DNA of 29,896 nt from CACORA01 sp044234625 (GTDB taxonomy: Bacteria; Planctomycetota; Planctomycetia; Pirellulales; UBA1268): the NCBI GenBank assembly GCA_044234625.1, contig JBIIIP010000027.1:1-29896 (forward strand), written 5' to 3'. A program made the translations under genes and the position numbers. Each line of letters opens with the position of its first letter. The first letter of the stretch is position 1. Shown here piece by piece: positions 7,797 to 15,095 of this stretch. The notes under the pieces are model-generated. The model worked only from the letters and a program-made list of their open reading frames with translations. It did no database searches and was not told the DNA's origin.

Positions 7797-8343
7797 TCAA
7801 GGCCTTCACGGCCGGCGCGAGCTCGCCGAACGTGCGGTGGTATTCGGGAACGATGAACAAGGGATCGTAGCCGAAGCCGCCGGCGCCCGCGGGCGAGGTG
7901 GCAATCAGGCCGCCGCAGGTGCCGTTCGCGACCGCCACGATCCTTCCCGAAGGATCGGCCAGGGCGGCATGGCAGGCGTAGTGGGCCGTGCGGGCGGCAT
8001 GGGGATGGGCCGCGAGCCGCTCGAGCAACAGCGCGTTGTTGGCGGCATCGGTCGCGTCGGCGCCGGAGAAGCGCGCCGAATAGACGCCCGGCGCTCCTCC
8101 CAGCGCGTCGACCACGAGGCCGCTGTCCTCGGCGAGCACCCAGGTGGCGAGCGCCCGGGCCTGAGCGGATGCCTTGAGGGCGGCGTTCTCGGCGAACGTG
8201 GTGCCGGTCTCCTCCACGATCACGGCGTCAGCGAGGCCGGCGAGCGAGCGGCAGGGGATCCCGTGGGGCGCGAGCAGGTCGGCAAGCTCTCGCAGCTTGC
8301 CTGCGTTCGTCGTGCCAAGGATCAGCGGCGGACGCGTGCTCAT
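7732..8343 (-). CDS. rdgB: RdgB/HAM1 non-canonical purine NTP pyrophosphatase (XTP/dITP)
   Basis: A 203-residue enzyme that hydrolyses dITP, dXTP and ITP to monophosphates, keeping deaminated purines out of DNA and RNA. All family motifs are present: LGTTNAGKLREL at 9-20, EETGTTFAENAALKA at 44-58, AEDSGLVVDALGGAPGVYSA at 71-90 (catalytic Asp 73), GFGYDPLF near 160 and SHRGRA near 188. ATG 8343 gives the usual N-terminus; an ATG 24 bases upstream would overlap the previous gene. It follows the 8358-9437 gene by 14 bases and is probably co-transcribed. Its 3' end overlaps the convergent glycosyltransferase by 65 bases. Confidence 0.96.
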   Translation of the reverse strand: MSTRPPLILGTTNAGKLRELADLLAPHGIPCRSLAGLADAVIVEETGTTFAENAALKASAQARALATWVLAEDSGLVVDALGGAPGVYSARFSGADATDAANNALLLERLAAHPHAARTAHYACHAALADPSGRIVAVANGTCGGLIATSPAGAGGFGYDPLFIVPEYHRTFGELAPAVKALISHRGRAMRALLPAIVRLLPQ

Positions 8344-8357
8344 GGGACGAAAAACGC

Positions 8358-9437
8358 TCACCGCCATTCGGCGGGGGCCTTCGGCACGTCGATCGGCTTG
8401 GGCTGCACGTCGAGCATGATGCCGGTGATCTGCCGCGGCATGAGCGTGCCTGCAGCGAGCTGCGTCTGGTCGGGGCCGAGGCCGGCGATGATCCGCGCGA
8501 TCTCCGGGTTCAGTGCCATGGTGCCGTCGGCCTGCTTGACCTGCACCTGCTCGATGCTGCCCACGCAAACGATGCTTGATTCGCGGTCGTGGTATTCCCA
8601 TGCCTGCCAGCCGTTCTTCCGCAGGGCCTGCGTGAGTTTATGGGCCTGCTCGGCTGCTTCGACGAGACGGCTCTCCATGCCGAGGTCCTTGCCGCCACCG
8701 GCGATCGCCTGCTGATCGAACGTGCCCGAGCCGGTGAACGTGGCCACGCGCACGGTGTAGCGGCCAGGGCAGTCAAGCAGGCTGTGGGTGACGTCGGCGT
8801 TCATCTCCAGCACGAAATCATCCACTTGAGCGCGGGTGAAGAAATCCTCGGGGAGAAGCGGATTGGGAATCACGAAGGCCATGTGCATCGGCCCCTTCGT
8901 GGTTTTCTTGTCGAGCCCGACCATCTTGCGGAAGTCGGAGAACGACTGACTCTTGCCGCTACCGCCGGTGAGCGACGTCGGGCTGAGCGACTTGATCTTG
9001 GCGAGCATCTTCTGGCCGCGGGGATCGTCGAACGACGCAAAGCTGCCGACGAGCACCGCCACCTCGACCACCTGTTCGGCCCGGGCATACCGCATTTTCT
9101 TCGGCGAGCCGTCGGGGTTGAAGCCGAGCCCCTGCTCCTCGCCGGTGTAGTCGAACGCTTTCTCATGCGTGAAGGCCTCGAGCTTGTGCGCGCCGCGGAG
9201 CTCCTGGACGAGCCGCTTGGCATCGTCTCGGGCGCCGGCGCCGCGGAAGGTCGTGGCGAGCACGAGCCACGGTCCATCTTTCTCCGACAGCGGATACATC
9301 GCCTGCGGGTCGAGAGACTGGGTGGTGAACCACGATGTCGGCAGCCAGTTGGATTGAGCGGCCGCGGGAAGTGGCGCCGCCGCGGCGACGAGACCGGCCG
9401 CGAGGGCAGCAAGCGTGGCGAAACGTCCTCCACACAT
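8358..9437 (-). CDS. Secreted protein with SPOR-like repeats, function unknown
   Basis: A 359-residue protein with a clear signal peptide (LAALAAGLVAAAAPLPAAAQ, cleavage after ~28). Two segments share a layout of a beta strand followed by a helix and a strand: PWLVLATTFRGAGARDDAKR with VQELR, and GRYTVRVATFTGSG with AHKLTQALRKNGWQAWEYHD. This resembles SPOR domains, which bind denuded peptidoglycan glycans, but the match is by eye only. ATG 9437 is preceded by AAGGACC. It is the first gene of an apparent two-gene operon with rdgB, a pairing with no obvious functional logic. I recognise the family only as a conserved planctomycete hypothetical. Confidence 0.72.
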   Translation of the reverse strand: MCGGRFATLAALAAGLVAAAAPLPAAAQSNWLPTSWFTTQSLDPQAMYPLSEKDGPWLVLATTFRGAGARDDAKRLVQELRGAHKLEAFTHEKAFDYTGEEQGLGFNPDGSPKKMRYARAEQVVEVAVLVGSFASFDDPRGQKMLAKIKSLSPTSLTGGSGKSQSFSDFRKMVGLDKKTTKGPMHMAFVIPNPLLPEDFFTRAQVDDFVLEMNADVTHSLLDCPGRYTVRVATFTGSGTFDQQAIAGGGKDLGMESRLVEAAEQAHKLTQALRKNGWQAWEYHDRESSIVCVGSIEQVQVKQADGTMALNPEIARIIAGLGPDQTQLAAGTLMPRQITGIMLDVQPKPIDVPKAPAEWR

Positions 9438-9559
9438 GGCGTTGGGGTCCTTACCGGGGAGCAGGCGTCAGGGAGAACGGGACGGTAGCAGTGGCGGGAG
9501 GGCCGTGCCAGAGCGTTTGAGCGCTTGGGTGGGCGGCTGAAATTGGGCAAGATGGAGGG

Positions 9560-9988
9560 ATGGCCGCCCCGCGATCACCTGTCTTTCGTGCCGCATCTGC
9601 CGTGTTGGTGGCTGCGTGGCTGGCATGCATGATCGTGCCGCCGGTGTGCCTTTTGCGTGCCCGGGATGGCTGGCTCGAGGCCCTGCGGCAGCCCGCGGTG
9701 CAGGAGGACTGGGACGAGTTTCGCCGCGACATGCGGGCCCAGTCCGGACGCGACGCCCCCGTGGCCGGACCGGTCAAACGGAAGGAGCCGCGAAGCCCCG
9801 AACCTCCCCTCCTCGTCTGGCTCCGCGACCACCTCGCACTGGCCATCGTGGCCTGGATGCTCTTCGGCAGCGTGCTCTTCGCGTTTCTGGGTGGTGCGAT
9901 CCTCGGCCTACTTGCCCAGGATCAGCCGCGCCGTCGCGGCGACCACGAGAAACAGCACGCAGGTGATGGCGAGCACGCCCAGCAGTGA
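9560..9988 (+). CDS. Small protein with two membrane segments, function unknown
   Basis: A 142-residue protein. The first membrane segment is at residues ~11-31 (ASAVLVAAWLACMIVPPVCL), the second at ~91-115 (LALAIVAWMLFGSVLFAFLG). A charged region of ~55 residues lies between them. No family is recognised. The final ~26 residues (from GAILGLLAQ on) are rich in Gln, His and Arg and lie exactly codon-for-codon antisense to a small transmembrane ORF at 9908-9994. Third-position GC falls in that tail, so the natural C-terminus may once have ended earlier. The ATG at 9560 follows GGAGGG almost without spacing, so the start is not certain. Confidence 0.6.
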   Translation: MAAPRSPVFRAASAVLVAAWLACMIVPPVCLLRARDGWLEALRQPAVQEDWDEFRRDMRAQSGRDAPVAGPVKRKEPRSPEPPLLVWLRDHLALAIVAWMLFGSVLFAFLGGAILGLLAQDQPRRRGDHEKQHAGDGEHAQQ

Positions 9989-9994
9989 CGACAC
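9908..9994 (-). CDS. Possible 28-residue single-helix membrane protein
   Basis: Starting at GTG 9994 the minus strand encodes a 28-residue peptide whose core is LLGVLAITCVLFLVVAATAR, a clean transmembrane helix, ending LILGK before TAG. In 26 of 28 codons the third base is G or C, against about 18 of 26 for the plus-strand frame over the same bases, which favours this strand as the coding one. GGAAAG lies ~10 bases before the start. It overlaps the tail of the plus-strand gene. It is too short for family assignment; the alternative is chance. Confidence 0.35.
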   Translation of the reverse strand: MSSLLGVLAITCVLFLVVAATARLILGK

Positions 9995-10079
9995 GGCGAC
10001 ATTCTTTCCACGAGGAAGCCTTCAGGCCGCAATCGTAAACAGACCCGTTCGCGCGAACAAGCGGAACGAGGAACGCGGG

Positions 10080-10186
10080 GACGGACCTCTGGTCTGGCAT
10101 CGCCATCCCTCTCCCCCCGTGGCGACGGACCTCCGGTCCGTCCTTGCCCTCCCTCTCTGAACGTGGCGACAGACCTCCGGTCTGTC
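10080..10186. repeat. Three palindromic repeat units with 44-base period
   Basis: Units begin at 10080, 10124 and 10168. The two best copies are perfect inverted repeats of the form GACRGACC-TCC-GGTCYGTC (10124-10142 and 10168-10186); the first copy is degenerate. Between copies 1-2 and 2-3 the spacer ends in GTGGC. A and G changes in one arm are matched by T and C in the other, which suggests selection for a hairpin. The same family recurs at 28779-28839 in the opposite orientation. The block lies downstream of the HTH gene (minus strand) and of the 9560-9988 gene (plus strand). Confidence 0.85.
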
Positions 10187-10241
10187 GTTGCCCATGCGGC
10201 ACCGCACCGGCTTTGGGGGCGACGGTTCTCTCCGATATGGG

Positions 10242-10880
10242 CTAGCCGCGGCGGCGAAAGATGTCTTCCGGAACGACATTCCGCGCCGTTCGCCCAACCT
10301 CGTCGAGCGTGCGCCGCTGGCCCGTCGTATGCCAGGGCGTCACGTCCGCGAGTTCGGGCATGATCTCCAGGATCTGCTCGATGAGCATGCCCACGATTTT
10401 GCCCACCGGCGTGCCAGCCGTGCGCTCGCGGATCGCGGCCGCCGTCTTCATGAGCTTCACCATCCGCGAACGCTCCAACACGGGCCCGGAAAGCTGTCCC
10501 TCGCCTTCGACGAGAAGCTCGGCCACGGGAACGTCGAGAACATCCTGCCAGCGGTGCAGGTCGGAGACACGCAGGTCGCAGTCGGCCTGCTCCTGGCGCC
10601 GCACGGCGAGCAGGGAAACACCGAGCCGCCGGGCCACGTTCCGCAGCGTCACGCCCTGCCGCCGCCGCACCTCGGCGATCCGGTGGTAGCGGGGCAACAT
10701 GGCCCGGGAAAGGCCGCCGGGCCCGTCGTCCGCGGGGCGGATCGCCTCGGCGACGCAGTCGGCCTCGGCCCGGACGGCGTCGGAGTGCTCGGAGTCGGCG
10801 ACGGCGAACGGATCGTGCAACGAGTCGTCGCCCTCCTCGAAATCGTCCTCGCAATCGTGCTGGTAGTCGACAGTCGCCAT
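10242..10880 (-). CDS. HTH (XRE-like) transcriptional regulator with acidic N-terminus
   Basis: A 212-residue protein. Residues 1-50 are acidic (CEDDFEEGDDS). Residues ~67-125 form a Cro/C1-type helix-turn-helix region: RIAEVRRRQGVTLRNVARRL, then GVSLLAVRRQEQADCDLRVS, then LHRWQDVLDVPVAELLV. The C-terminal half (VLERSRMVKLMKTAAAIRER, then IEQILEIMPELADVTPWH) is helical and may mediate dimerisation. I recognise the architecture from planctomycete regulators of unknown target. ATG 10880 is preceded by GGAGG at the correct distance, which decides it over a start 33 bases upstream. It is divergent from the YgfZ/NUDIX pair across 183 bases and may regulate it or itself. Confidence 0.82.
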   Translation of the reverse strand: MATVDYQHDCEDDFEEGDDSLHDPFAVADSEHSDAVRAEADCVAEAIRPADDGPGGLSRAMLPRYHRIAEVRRRQGVTLRNVARRLGVSLLAVRRQEQADCDLRVSDLHRWQDVLDVPVAELLVEGEGQLSGPVLERSRMVKLMKTAAAIRERTAGTPVGKIVGMLIEQILEIMPELADVTPWHTTGQRRTLDEVGRTARNVVPEDIFRRRG

Positions 10881-11063
10881 GGTCGTGGCCTCCGCACTCG
10901 CTGTTCGCGACATTCCTCGTCGCAGTGGCTTTCTCTACGCACGCTCCCTGAAGGACGTTCGCGCGGCCGCAAAAAATTTGGAGGCTCTTTTCAGGGGCCC
11001 GTTTCCCCCGCACACTCAACCCACCGAAGGGCCCTCAGAGACCGCACCCCAAACCCCCGCGCC

Positions 11064-11999
11064 ATGCACGCCCCGCCGCTCACCTGCGATCTCGCCTGGG
11101 CCGATCTTGGAGCCCGGACACTGGTCACCGCCCGCGGGCCGGATGCCGGTCGATTCGTGGAGGGCTTCACCACGGCGTCGGTCGCCGGGCTCGAGCCCGG
11201 CGAGGGCGCGGAGACTTTTTTCACCGACGCCCGGGGCTGGGTGCTCGCGCTGGCGACGGCACTGCGGGTGGACGAAGGGCTGCTGCTCGACGCCGCCCCG
11301 GGCCTCGGGCCGAGACTCCGCGAGCACCTCGAGCACTACCACATCCGTGAGCGGGTGGAACTCGTCGACCTTTCCGCCGACCATGCGGCGGTGCTCGTGA
11401 CGGGCAGCGAAGCCCGCGAGTGGCTCACCACGCAGGCCGCAACGCCCCCCGCGCGGCTGCATCACCACGCCGTGGCCATTCTCGGCGGCGTGCCGGTGCG
11501 CATCGCGCACCTCGACCTCTGGACCGGCTGCGATTGGCTCGTGCAGTGCACGGCTGCCGATCACGCCCGGCTCGGCGCATGGCTTGGCACGGAGATCGGC
11601 CCGGCTGCCGAGCAGAGCGCCGTGGAGGCGGCGCGGATCATCCGCGGGACGCCGCATCCCGCCGATATCCGCGAGAAGACGCTGCCCCAGGAACTCGGCC
11701 GCGATGCCCGCGCCATCTCCTTTACGAAGGGCTGCTACCTCGGGCAGGAGACCGTGGCCCGCCTCGACGCCCTGGGGCACGTGAATCGCCGGCTGGCTGT
11801 CGTGGTGGTGGCGGGCGAGGTGCGGCCCGCCACCGAGGTGCGTTGTAGCGGCGAGCCTTGCGGACTCCTCACCTCGGCCGCGCCCGCGCCGCATCTGGGA
11901 GGCACGGTGGCCCTGGGGCTCCTCTCCACGAAACTCCCCGCCGGTGTCGCGCTCACCGTCGACGGCATGACGGCCCGATCACTGCAGGAGGTTTCGTGA
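11064..11999 (+). CDS. ygfZ: YgfZ/GcvT-like folate-binding protein
   Basis: A 311-residue protein of the tRNA-modifying/iron-sulfur repair YgfZ family. The signature KGCYLGQE is intact (Lys 222, Gly 223, Cys 224), in the context SFTKGCYLGQETVARLDALG. Upstream segments fit the GcvT fold (GARTLVTARGPDAGRFVEGF near the N-terminus and TFFTDARGWVLALATALRV). YgfZ uses tetrahydrofolate and its conserved Cys to keep certain Fe-S enzymes active, including MiaB-type tRNA methylthiotransferases. No Shine-Dalgarno precedes ATG 11064. The downstream NUDIX gene overlaps it by 4 bases, so the two are translationally coupled. Confidence 0.9.
   Translation: MHAPPLTCDLAWADLGARTLVTARGPDAGRFVEGFTTASVAGLEPGEGAETFFTDARGWVLALATALRVDEGLLLDAAPGLGPRLREHLEHYHIRERVELVDLSADHAAVLVTGSEAREWLTTQAATPPARLHHHAVAILGGVPVRIAHLDLWTGCDWLVQCTAADHARLGAWLGTEIGPAAEQSAVEAARIIRGTPHPADIREKTLPQELGRDARAISFTKGCYLGQETVARLDALGHVNRRLAVVVVAGEVRPATEVRCSGEPCGLLTSAAPAPHLGGTVALGLLSTKLPAGVALTVDGMTARSLQEVS
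11986..11991 (+). promoter_or_regulatory. Ribosome binding site of the NUDIX gene
   Basis: AGGAGG inside the end of the ygfZ-like gene, four bases before GTG 11996. It fixes the start of the NUDIX gene at the GTGA overlap. Confidence 0.75.
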
Positions 12000-12571
12000 G
12001 CGAGCCACGCGGCACGGTGTTGCTGACCACGAAGCGGTTTTCGGTGGTGCAGCTCGACGAGCCGTGCACCGACGGGAGTGTGCGCCACCGCGAGGTGGCC
12101 ATGCATCCGGGAAGCGTCGTCGTCGTGCCCCTCGTGGGGCCCGATCGCGTGTGCCTCATCGAGGTGGTGCGCGTGGCGGTGGGCGAAACGCTGGTGGAGC
12201 TGCCGGCCGGCACGCTCGATCGCGTCGAGCCGCTCGAGGAGGCGGCCCGACGCGAGCTTGCCGAGGAGACCGGCTACCGCGCGGGGCGGGTGACCGCGGC
12301 GGGCAGCTTCTGGATGTCGCCGGGCATCCTCCATGAGAGGATGCACCTGTTCATCGCCGAGGAACTGCAGGCCGGTCCGCAGGCGCTCGAGCCCGGCGAG
12401 CGGATCGTTCCCCGCGTGGTGCCCTGGGAGGAGGCGATCGCGATGTGCCTCGACGGCCGCATCCATGATGCCAAGACGATCGCGGCCCTGCTGCTCGTTA
12501 ATGCGCGGCGGCCGTGCCAGACGGCGAATGGGCCGGCCGGCGATCGAGCAGAAACAGTAGGCCCCCGATGA
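11996..12571 (+). CDS. NUDIX hydrolase, ADP-ribose pyrophosphatase-like
   Basis: A 191-residue NUDIX enzyme. The NUDIX box GX5EX7REUXEEXGU is complete, starting GTLDRVEPLEEAARRELAEE and closing TGY. The two flanking segments, VRVAVGETLVELPAGTLDR before the box and SFWMSPGILHERMHLFIA after it, resemble NudF-type ADP-ribose or nucleotide-sugar pyrophosphatases; the true substrate is not shown by sequence. GTG 11996 overlaps the ygfZ-like stop as GTGA, with AGGAGG just upstream. The last ~25 residues (from about 12498) are antisense to the end of the flippase gene and look like an added tail without family character. Confidence 0.9.
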   Translation: MSEPRGTVLLTTKRFSVVQLDEPCTDGSVRHREVAMHPGSVVVVPLVGPDRVCLIEVVRVAVGETLVELPAGTLDRVEPLEEAARRELAEETGYRAGRVTAAGSFWMSPGILHERMHLFIAEELQAGPQALEPGERIVPRVVPWEEAIAMCLDGRIHDAKTIAALLLVNARRPCQTANGPAGDRAETVGPR

Positions 12572-13505
12572 GGCCGTTGAACAGCGAACCGAGAAACCAC
12601 ACGAGCGCGATGGCCACGGCCTGCTCCGCGGGAATAGCGTGAGGCGCCAGCAGCATCGCCATGCCCCCCTCGCGAACCCCGGCCCCGTTGATGGTGATCG
12701 GCACCACCATCGCCAGCATCAAAGCCGGCACCACCACGAACCACACTGACAGAGGCAGGGCCACGCCCAGGCCGCGGGCGATGAGCGACACCGACACCAC
12801 GTTGCCGACCTGGATGAAGAGGCTCCACATCAGGGCGTGCGTCATGAGCGCGGGCTTGGCCTGGTAGGGGAGGAGCTGGGAGATGAAATGCCGGGCCGGA
12901 TGGGGCGCCGGGATGATCGCCATCAGCCGGTCGAGCGACCCGACGCCAAGACGAAACATCGCGATGGCCGCGGCCAGCAGCCCCATGCCGGCGCCGACGG
13001 TCGCCCAGGTTCCCAGCGACCATTTCGCCGAGATCAAGGCGGCACCGAAGAGCACGCCCAGCGCCGTCAGTCCGGCGAGCCGATCGGCCAGCACGGTGCA
13101 GCCAGCGAGGATCCGCCGCGACGTGGAATCGGCGAGCCGGATGGCCTTCACGACGTCGCCACCGATCGATGATGGGAGGCAGAGGCTGAAGAACGATCCC
13201 TCGAAAAACCGCCACACGAACAGGCCCAGGGAATACGTGAAGCCGATCGGGCGGGCCAGCAACGCCCAGCGGATCCCCGCAATCACCTGCCCGATCAGCC
13301 CCAGCGCCACCCCGGCGAGGCTCCACCGCCAATCGACCTTCTTCAGTGCGGCCAGCAAGGCGTGGAGGTCGACGCTTCGGAGGATCACGACGGCCAGCCC
13401 GATCGTGATGCCCAGCCGCAGGACCGTGGTGAGCCAAGGGGGCACGCGCAGCGGCCGGCGGTCGGCGGCGGGGGCGACGGCTGGGACGTGGATGGTCTCC
13501 GACAT
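12498..13505 (-). CDS. Lysylphosphatidylglycerol synthase TM-domain (AglD/MprF flippase-like) membrane protein
   Basis: A 335-residue polytopic protein with about eight membrane helices. It matches the LPG_synthase_TM/UPF0104 type: WRWSLAGVALGLIGQVIAGI with RWALL, then FFSLCLPSSIGGDVVKAIRL, and near the end MVVPITINGAGVREGG. The SSIGGDxxKA and GxGxREG motifs are the family hallmarks. Members either flip lipids or serve as the membrane part of MprF; this one lacks the soluble transferase domain, so a lipid or polyprenyl transport role is more likely than aminoacylation. ATG 13505 gives a short cytoplasmic N-terminus. It overlaps the NUDIX gene end by 74 bases and is divergent from the prepilin peptidase fragment. 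Confidence 0.9.
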   Translation of the reverse strand: MSETIHVPAVAPAADRRPLRVPPWLTTVLRLGITIGLAVVILRSVDLHALLAALKKVDWRWSLAGVALGLIGQVIAGIRWALLARPIGFTYSLGLFVWRFFEGSFFSLCLPSSIGGDVVKAIRLADSTSRRILAGCTVLADRLAGLTALGVLFGAALISAKWSLGTWATVGAGMGLLAAAIAMFRLGVGSLDRLMAIIPAPHPARHFISQLLPYQAKPALMTHALMWSLFIQVGNVVSVSLIARGLGVALPLSVWFVVVPALMLAMVVPITINGAGVREGGMAMLLAPHAIPAEQAVAIALVWFLGSLFNGLIGGLLFLLDRRPAHSPSGTAAAH

Positions 13506-13556
13506 CTCGTTTACCCTACTAGAGAGCTCCGGACTGCGACAGGCGAATTCCCCGTG

Positions 13557-13868
13557 ATGCACTGGTTCGATTCCGTGGCGGTGACCGGCGTGGCATTCGT
13601 GATTGGCACGCTGCTCGGCAGTTTCCTGAACGTCGTGATCCACCGGGTGCCGAGGGGGGAGACCGTGGTGTTCGGCGGATCTCACTGCCCACGGTGCCGG
13701 GCTCCCGTCAGGCCGCGGGACAACGTCCCCATCATCGGGTGGCTCATGCTCCGCGGCCGTTGCCGCGATTGTGGCGAGCCGATTTCCTCGCGCTATCCCC
13801 TCGTCGAGGCGGGGTGTGGCGTGGTCGCCGCCGCGGTCGCCGTCGCAGTGCTTGCCTGCGCGGTATGA
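13557..13868 (+). CDS. Prepilin peptidase (A24) N-terminal domain only, with four-cysteine motif
   Basis: A 103-residue protein that begins like a type IV prepilin peptidase: first membrane helix VAFVIGTLLGSFLNVVIHRV, then a two-CxxC zinc-type knuckle (Cys 44, 47, 69, 72: HCPRC and RCRDC) and PISSRYPLVEAGCG leading into a second helix. This is the DiS_P_DiS domain associated with the N-methylation part of PilD. The C-terminal peptidase domain with its two catalytic Asp (one in a GxGD motif) is absent: the frame stops at 13868 and the exosortase starts 53 bases later. It cannot cleave prepilins alone. It is either a truncated gene or a stand-alone domain. ATG 13557 is chosen; a GTG immediately precedes it. 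Confidence 0.82.
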   Translation: MHWFDSVAVTGVAFVIGTLLGSFLNVVIHRVPRGETVVFGGSHCPRCRAPVRPRDNVPIIGWLMLRGRCRDCGEPISSRYPLVEAGCGVVAAAVAVAVLACAV

Positions 13869-13921
13869 TTTTAGATGGCGGCGGGCAGGACTGAGACCCT
13901 CCTCCCTCTTCGCCCTAACAC

Positions 13922-15019
13922 ATGCCCGCTCCAGCCACCGCCGCCGTCGAACCCGGGCTCATCGAGGCAACGCGGGACAAGCTGCGTAGCCTGCTCGAGG
14001 ATCTGCGGAAACCGGACCAGCGCGGCCCGTTGGTCCTCATTGCCGCCCTCGCGGGCATGCTCGCCTACAGCTACTGGCCGGGTCTGCTCAACGCCCAGGC
14101 GAGCTGGAGCAACCCGCAGTATTCGCACGGCTGGATCGTGCCGCTGTTTTCGGCAGGGCTTTTGTTTTGGTGGCGGAGGCCGGTGGGCACCGTCACGCTC
14201 TCGGCCCGGCTCGCAGGGCTGGCGTTGCTCATCGCCAGCTTCGCTCTCCGCCTGTTCGCCGCCAGGTATCGAATCGTCACGATCGACATGTACACGTTCG
14301 TGCCCGCCCTGCTCGGTGTGTTCCTGATGGCTGGGGGTTGGGGAATGTTTCGCTGGGCCTGGGCACCGGTGGCCTTCCTGATCTTCATGTATCCCCTCCC
14401 GGACGAGGCCACCCGCTACCTCCTCGGTCCGCTGCAGACGCTCGCCACGATCGTCAGCACCTACGCGCTGCAGACGCTCGGCCTCGACGCCTACCGCGAG
14501 GGCAACCAGATCGTCCTCGGGGAGATGCATTTGGGCGTCGTCGACGCCTGCAGCGGCCTGCGGATGCTCACGATTTTCATCGCCCTTTCGGTGGCCCTCG
14601 TGCTCCTCGGCGAGCGGGATTGGTGGGAAAACCTCGCGATTCTCGCCAGTGCGATCCCGATCGCACTGATCGTCAACGCGGTGCGTATTACGGTCACGGG
14701 AGTGATGTACACCGTGAATGCCGAAATCGCCGAGAAAATCTTCCACGATTGGGCGGGCTATTTCATGATGCCGATGGCCCTCGGCATGCTGTTCGTGGTG
14801 CAGTCCATTCTCAGCGCGGTCGTGGTCACCGAGGAGCACGCTCCGGTGGCCCTGGGCGTGCGGCTCGGAGCCGGAAAAGAGCCGGCAAAGCCGGCACAAC
14901 CGCTGCCTTCCGTGCCGCCGGCCAAGCGGCTCGCGGCGCAGCCGACCAAGGGAGGCTCGCCTGTTTCCGCCGCCAGCCGGATGGAAGGGCCGGAAACCAC
15001 CAGAAAAATGGGGCAATGA
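13922..15019 (+). CDS. Exosortase (transmembrane sorting cysteine protease family)
   Basis: A 365-residue polytopic membrane protein. Exosortases recognise PEP-CTERM-like C-terminal signals and process the substrate at the membrane, usually together with exopolysaccharide export. The three catalytic residues are present in order: Cys 210 in VVDACSGLRM, Arg 255 in IVNAVRITVTG and His 275 in FHDWAGYF. NPQYSHGWIVP near residue 65 and MYPLPDE near 160 are also typical. After the last helix (~310) there is a soluble Pro/Ala/Lys-rich tail of ~55 residues. It may belong to the planctomycete type called exosortase U, but I cannot confirm that. It is followed by a co-polymerase and EpsI. No sorting-signal substrate is encoded in the window. 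Confidence 0.93.
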   Translation: MPAPATAAVEPGLIEATRDKLRSLLEDLRKPDQRGPLVLIAALAGMLAYSYWPGLLNAQASWSNPQYSHGWIVPLFSAGLLFWWRRPVGTVTLSARLAGLALLIASFALRLFAARYRIVTIDMYTFVPALLGVFLMAGGWGMFRWAWAPVAFLIFMYPLPDEATRYLLGPLQTLATIVSTYALQTLGLDAYREGNQIVLGEMHLGVVDACSGLRMLTIFIALSVALVLLGERDWWENLAILASAIPIALIVNAVRITVTGVMYTVNAEIAEKIFHDWAGYFMMPMALGMLFVVQSILSAVVVTEEHAPVALGVRLGAGKEPAKPAQPLPSVPPAKRLAAQPTKGGSPVSAASRMEGPETTRKMGQ

Positions 15020-15095
15020 GGCGATTTGTGCCATTTTCATGGCGTAGAATCGAGGTGCCGGAATTCCGGGTGACGGATTGACGGCATGTGAACCA

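Noticed and set aside
10080..10186. Regularly spaced repeats as a CRISPR array
   Set aside because: Only three short, partly degenerate palindromes with related spacers and no cas genes; they match a second dispersed locus, which fits a REP-like family.
9922..11019. Long minus-strand frame of 365 codons across the repeats and the HTH gene
   Set aside because: It is Arg-rich, crosses the hairpin repeats and overlaps the better-supported HTH gene in another frame.
10188..11063. Upstream extension of the YgfZ-like protein by ~290 residues
   Set aside because: The extension is antisense to the HTH gene and unlike any YgfZ N-terminus; ATG 11064 begins right at the family start.
13864..13869. TATGAT as a -10 element for the exosortase gene
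   Set aside because: It matches well by itself but contains the stop codon of the preceding gene and has no -35 partner at the proper distance.
15030..15043. GCCAT/ATGGC inverted repeat after the exosortase as terminator
   Set aside because: The five-pair stem is weak and no T run follows; it also would separate genes that most likely act together.
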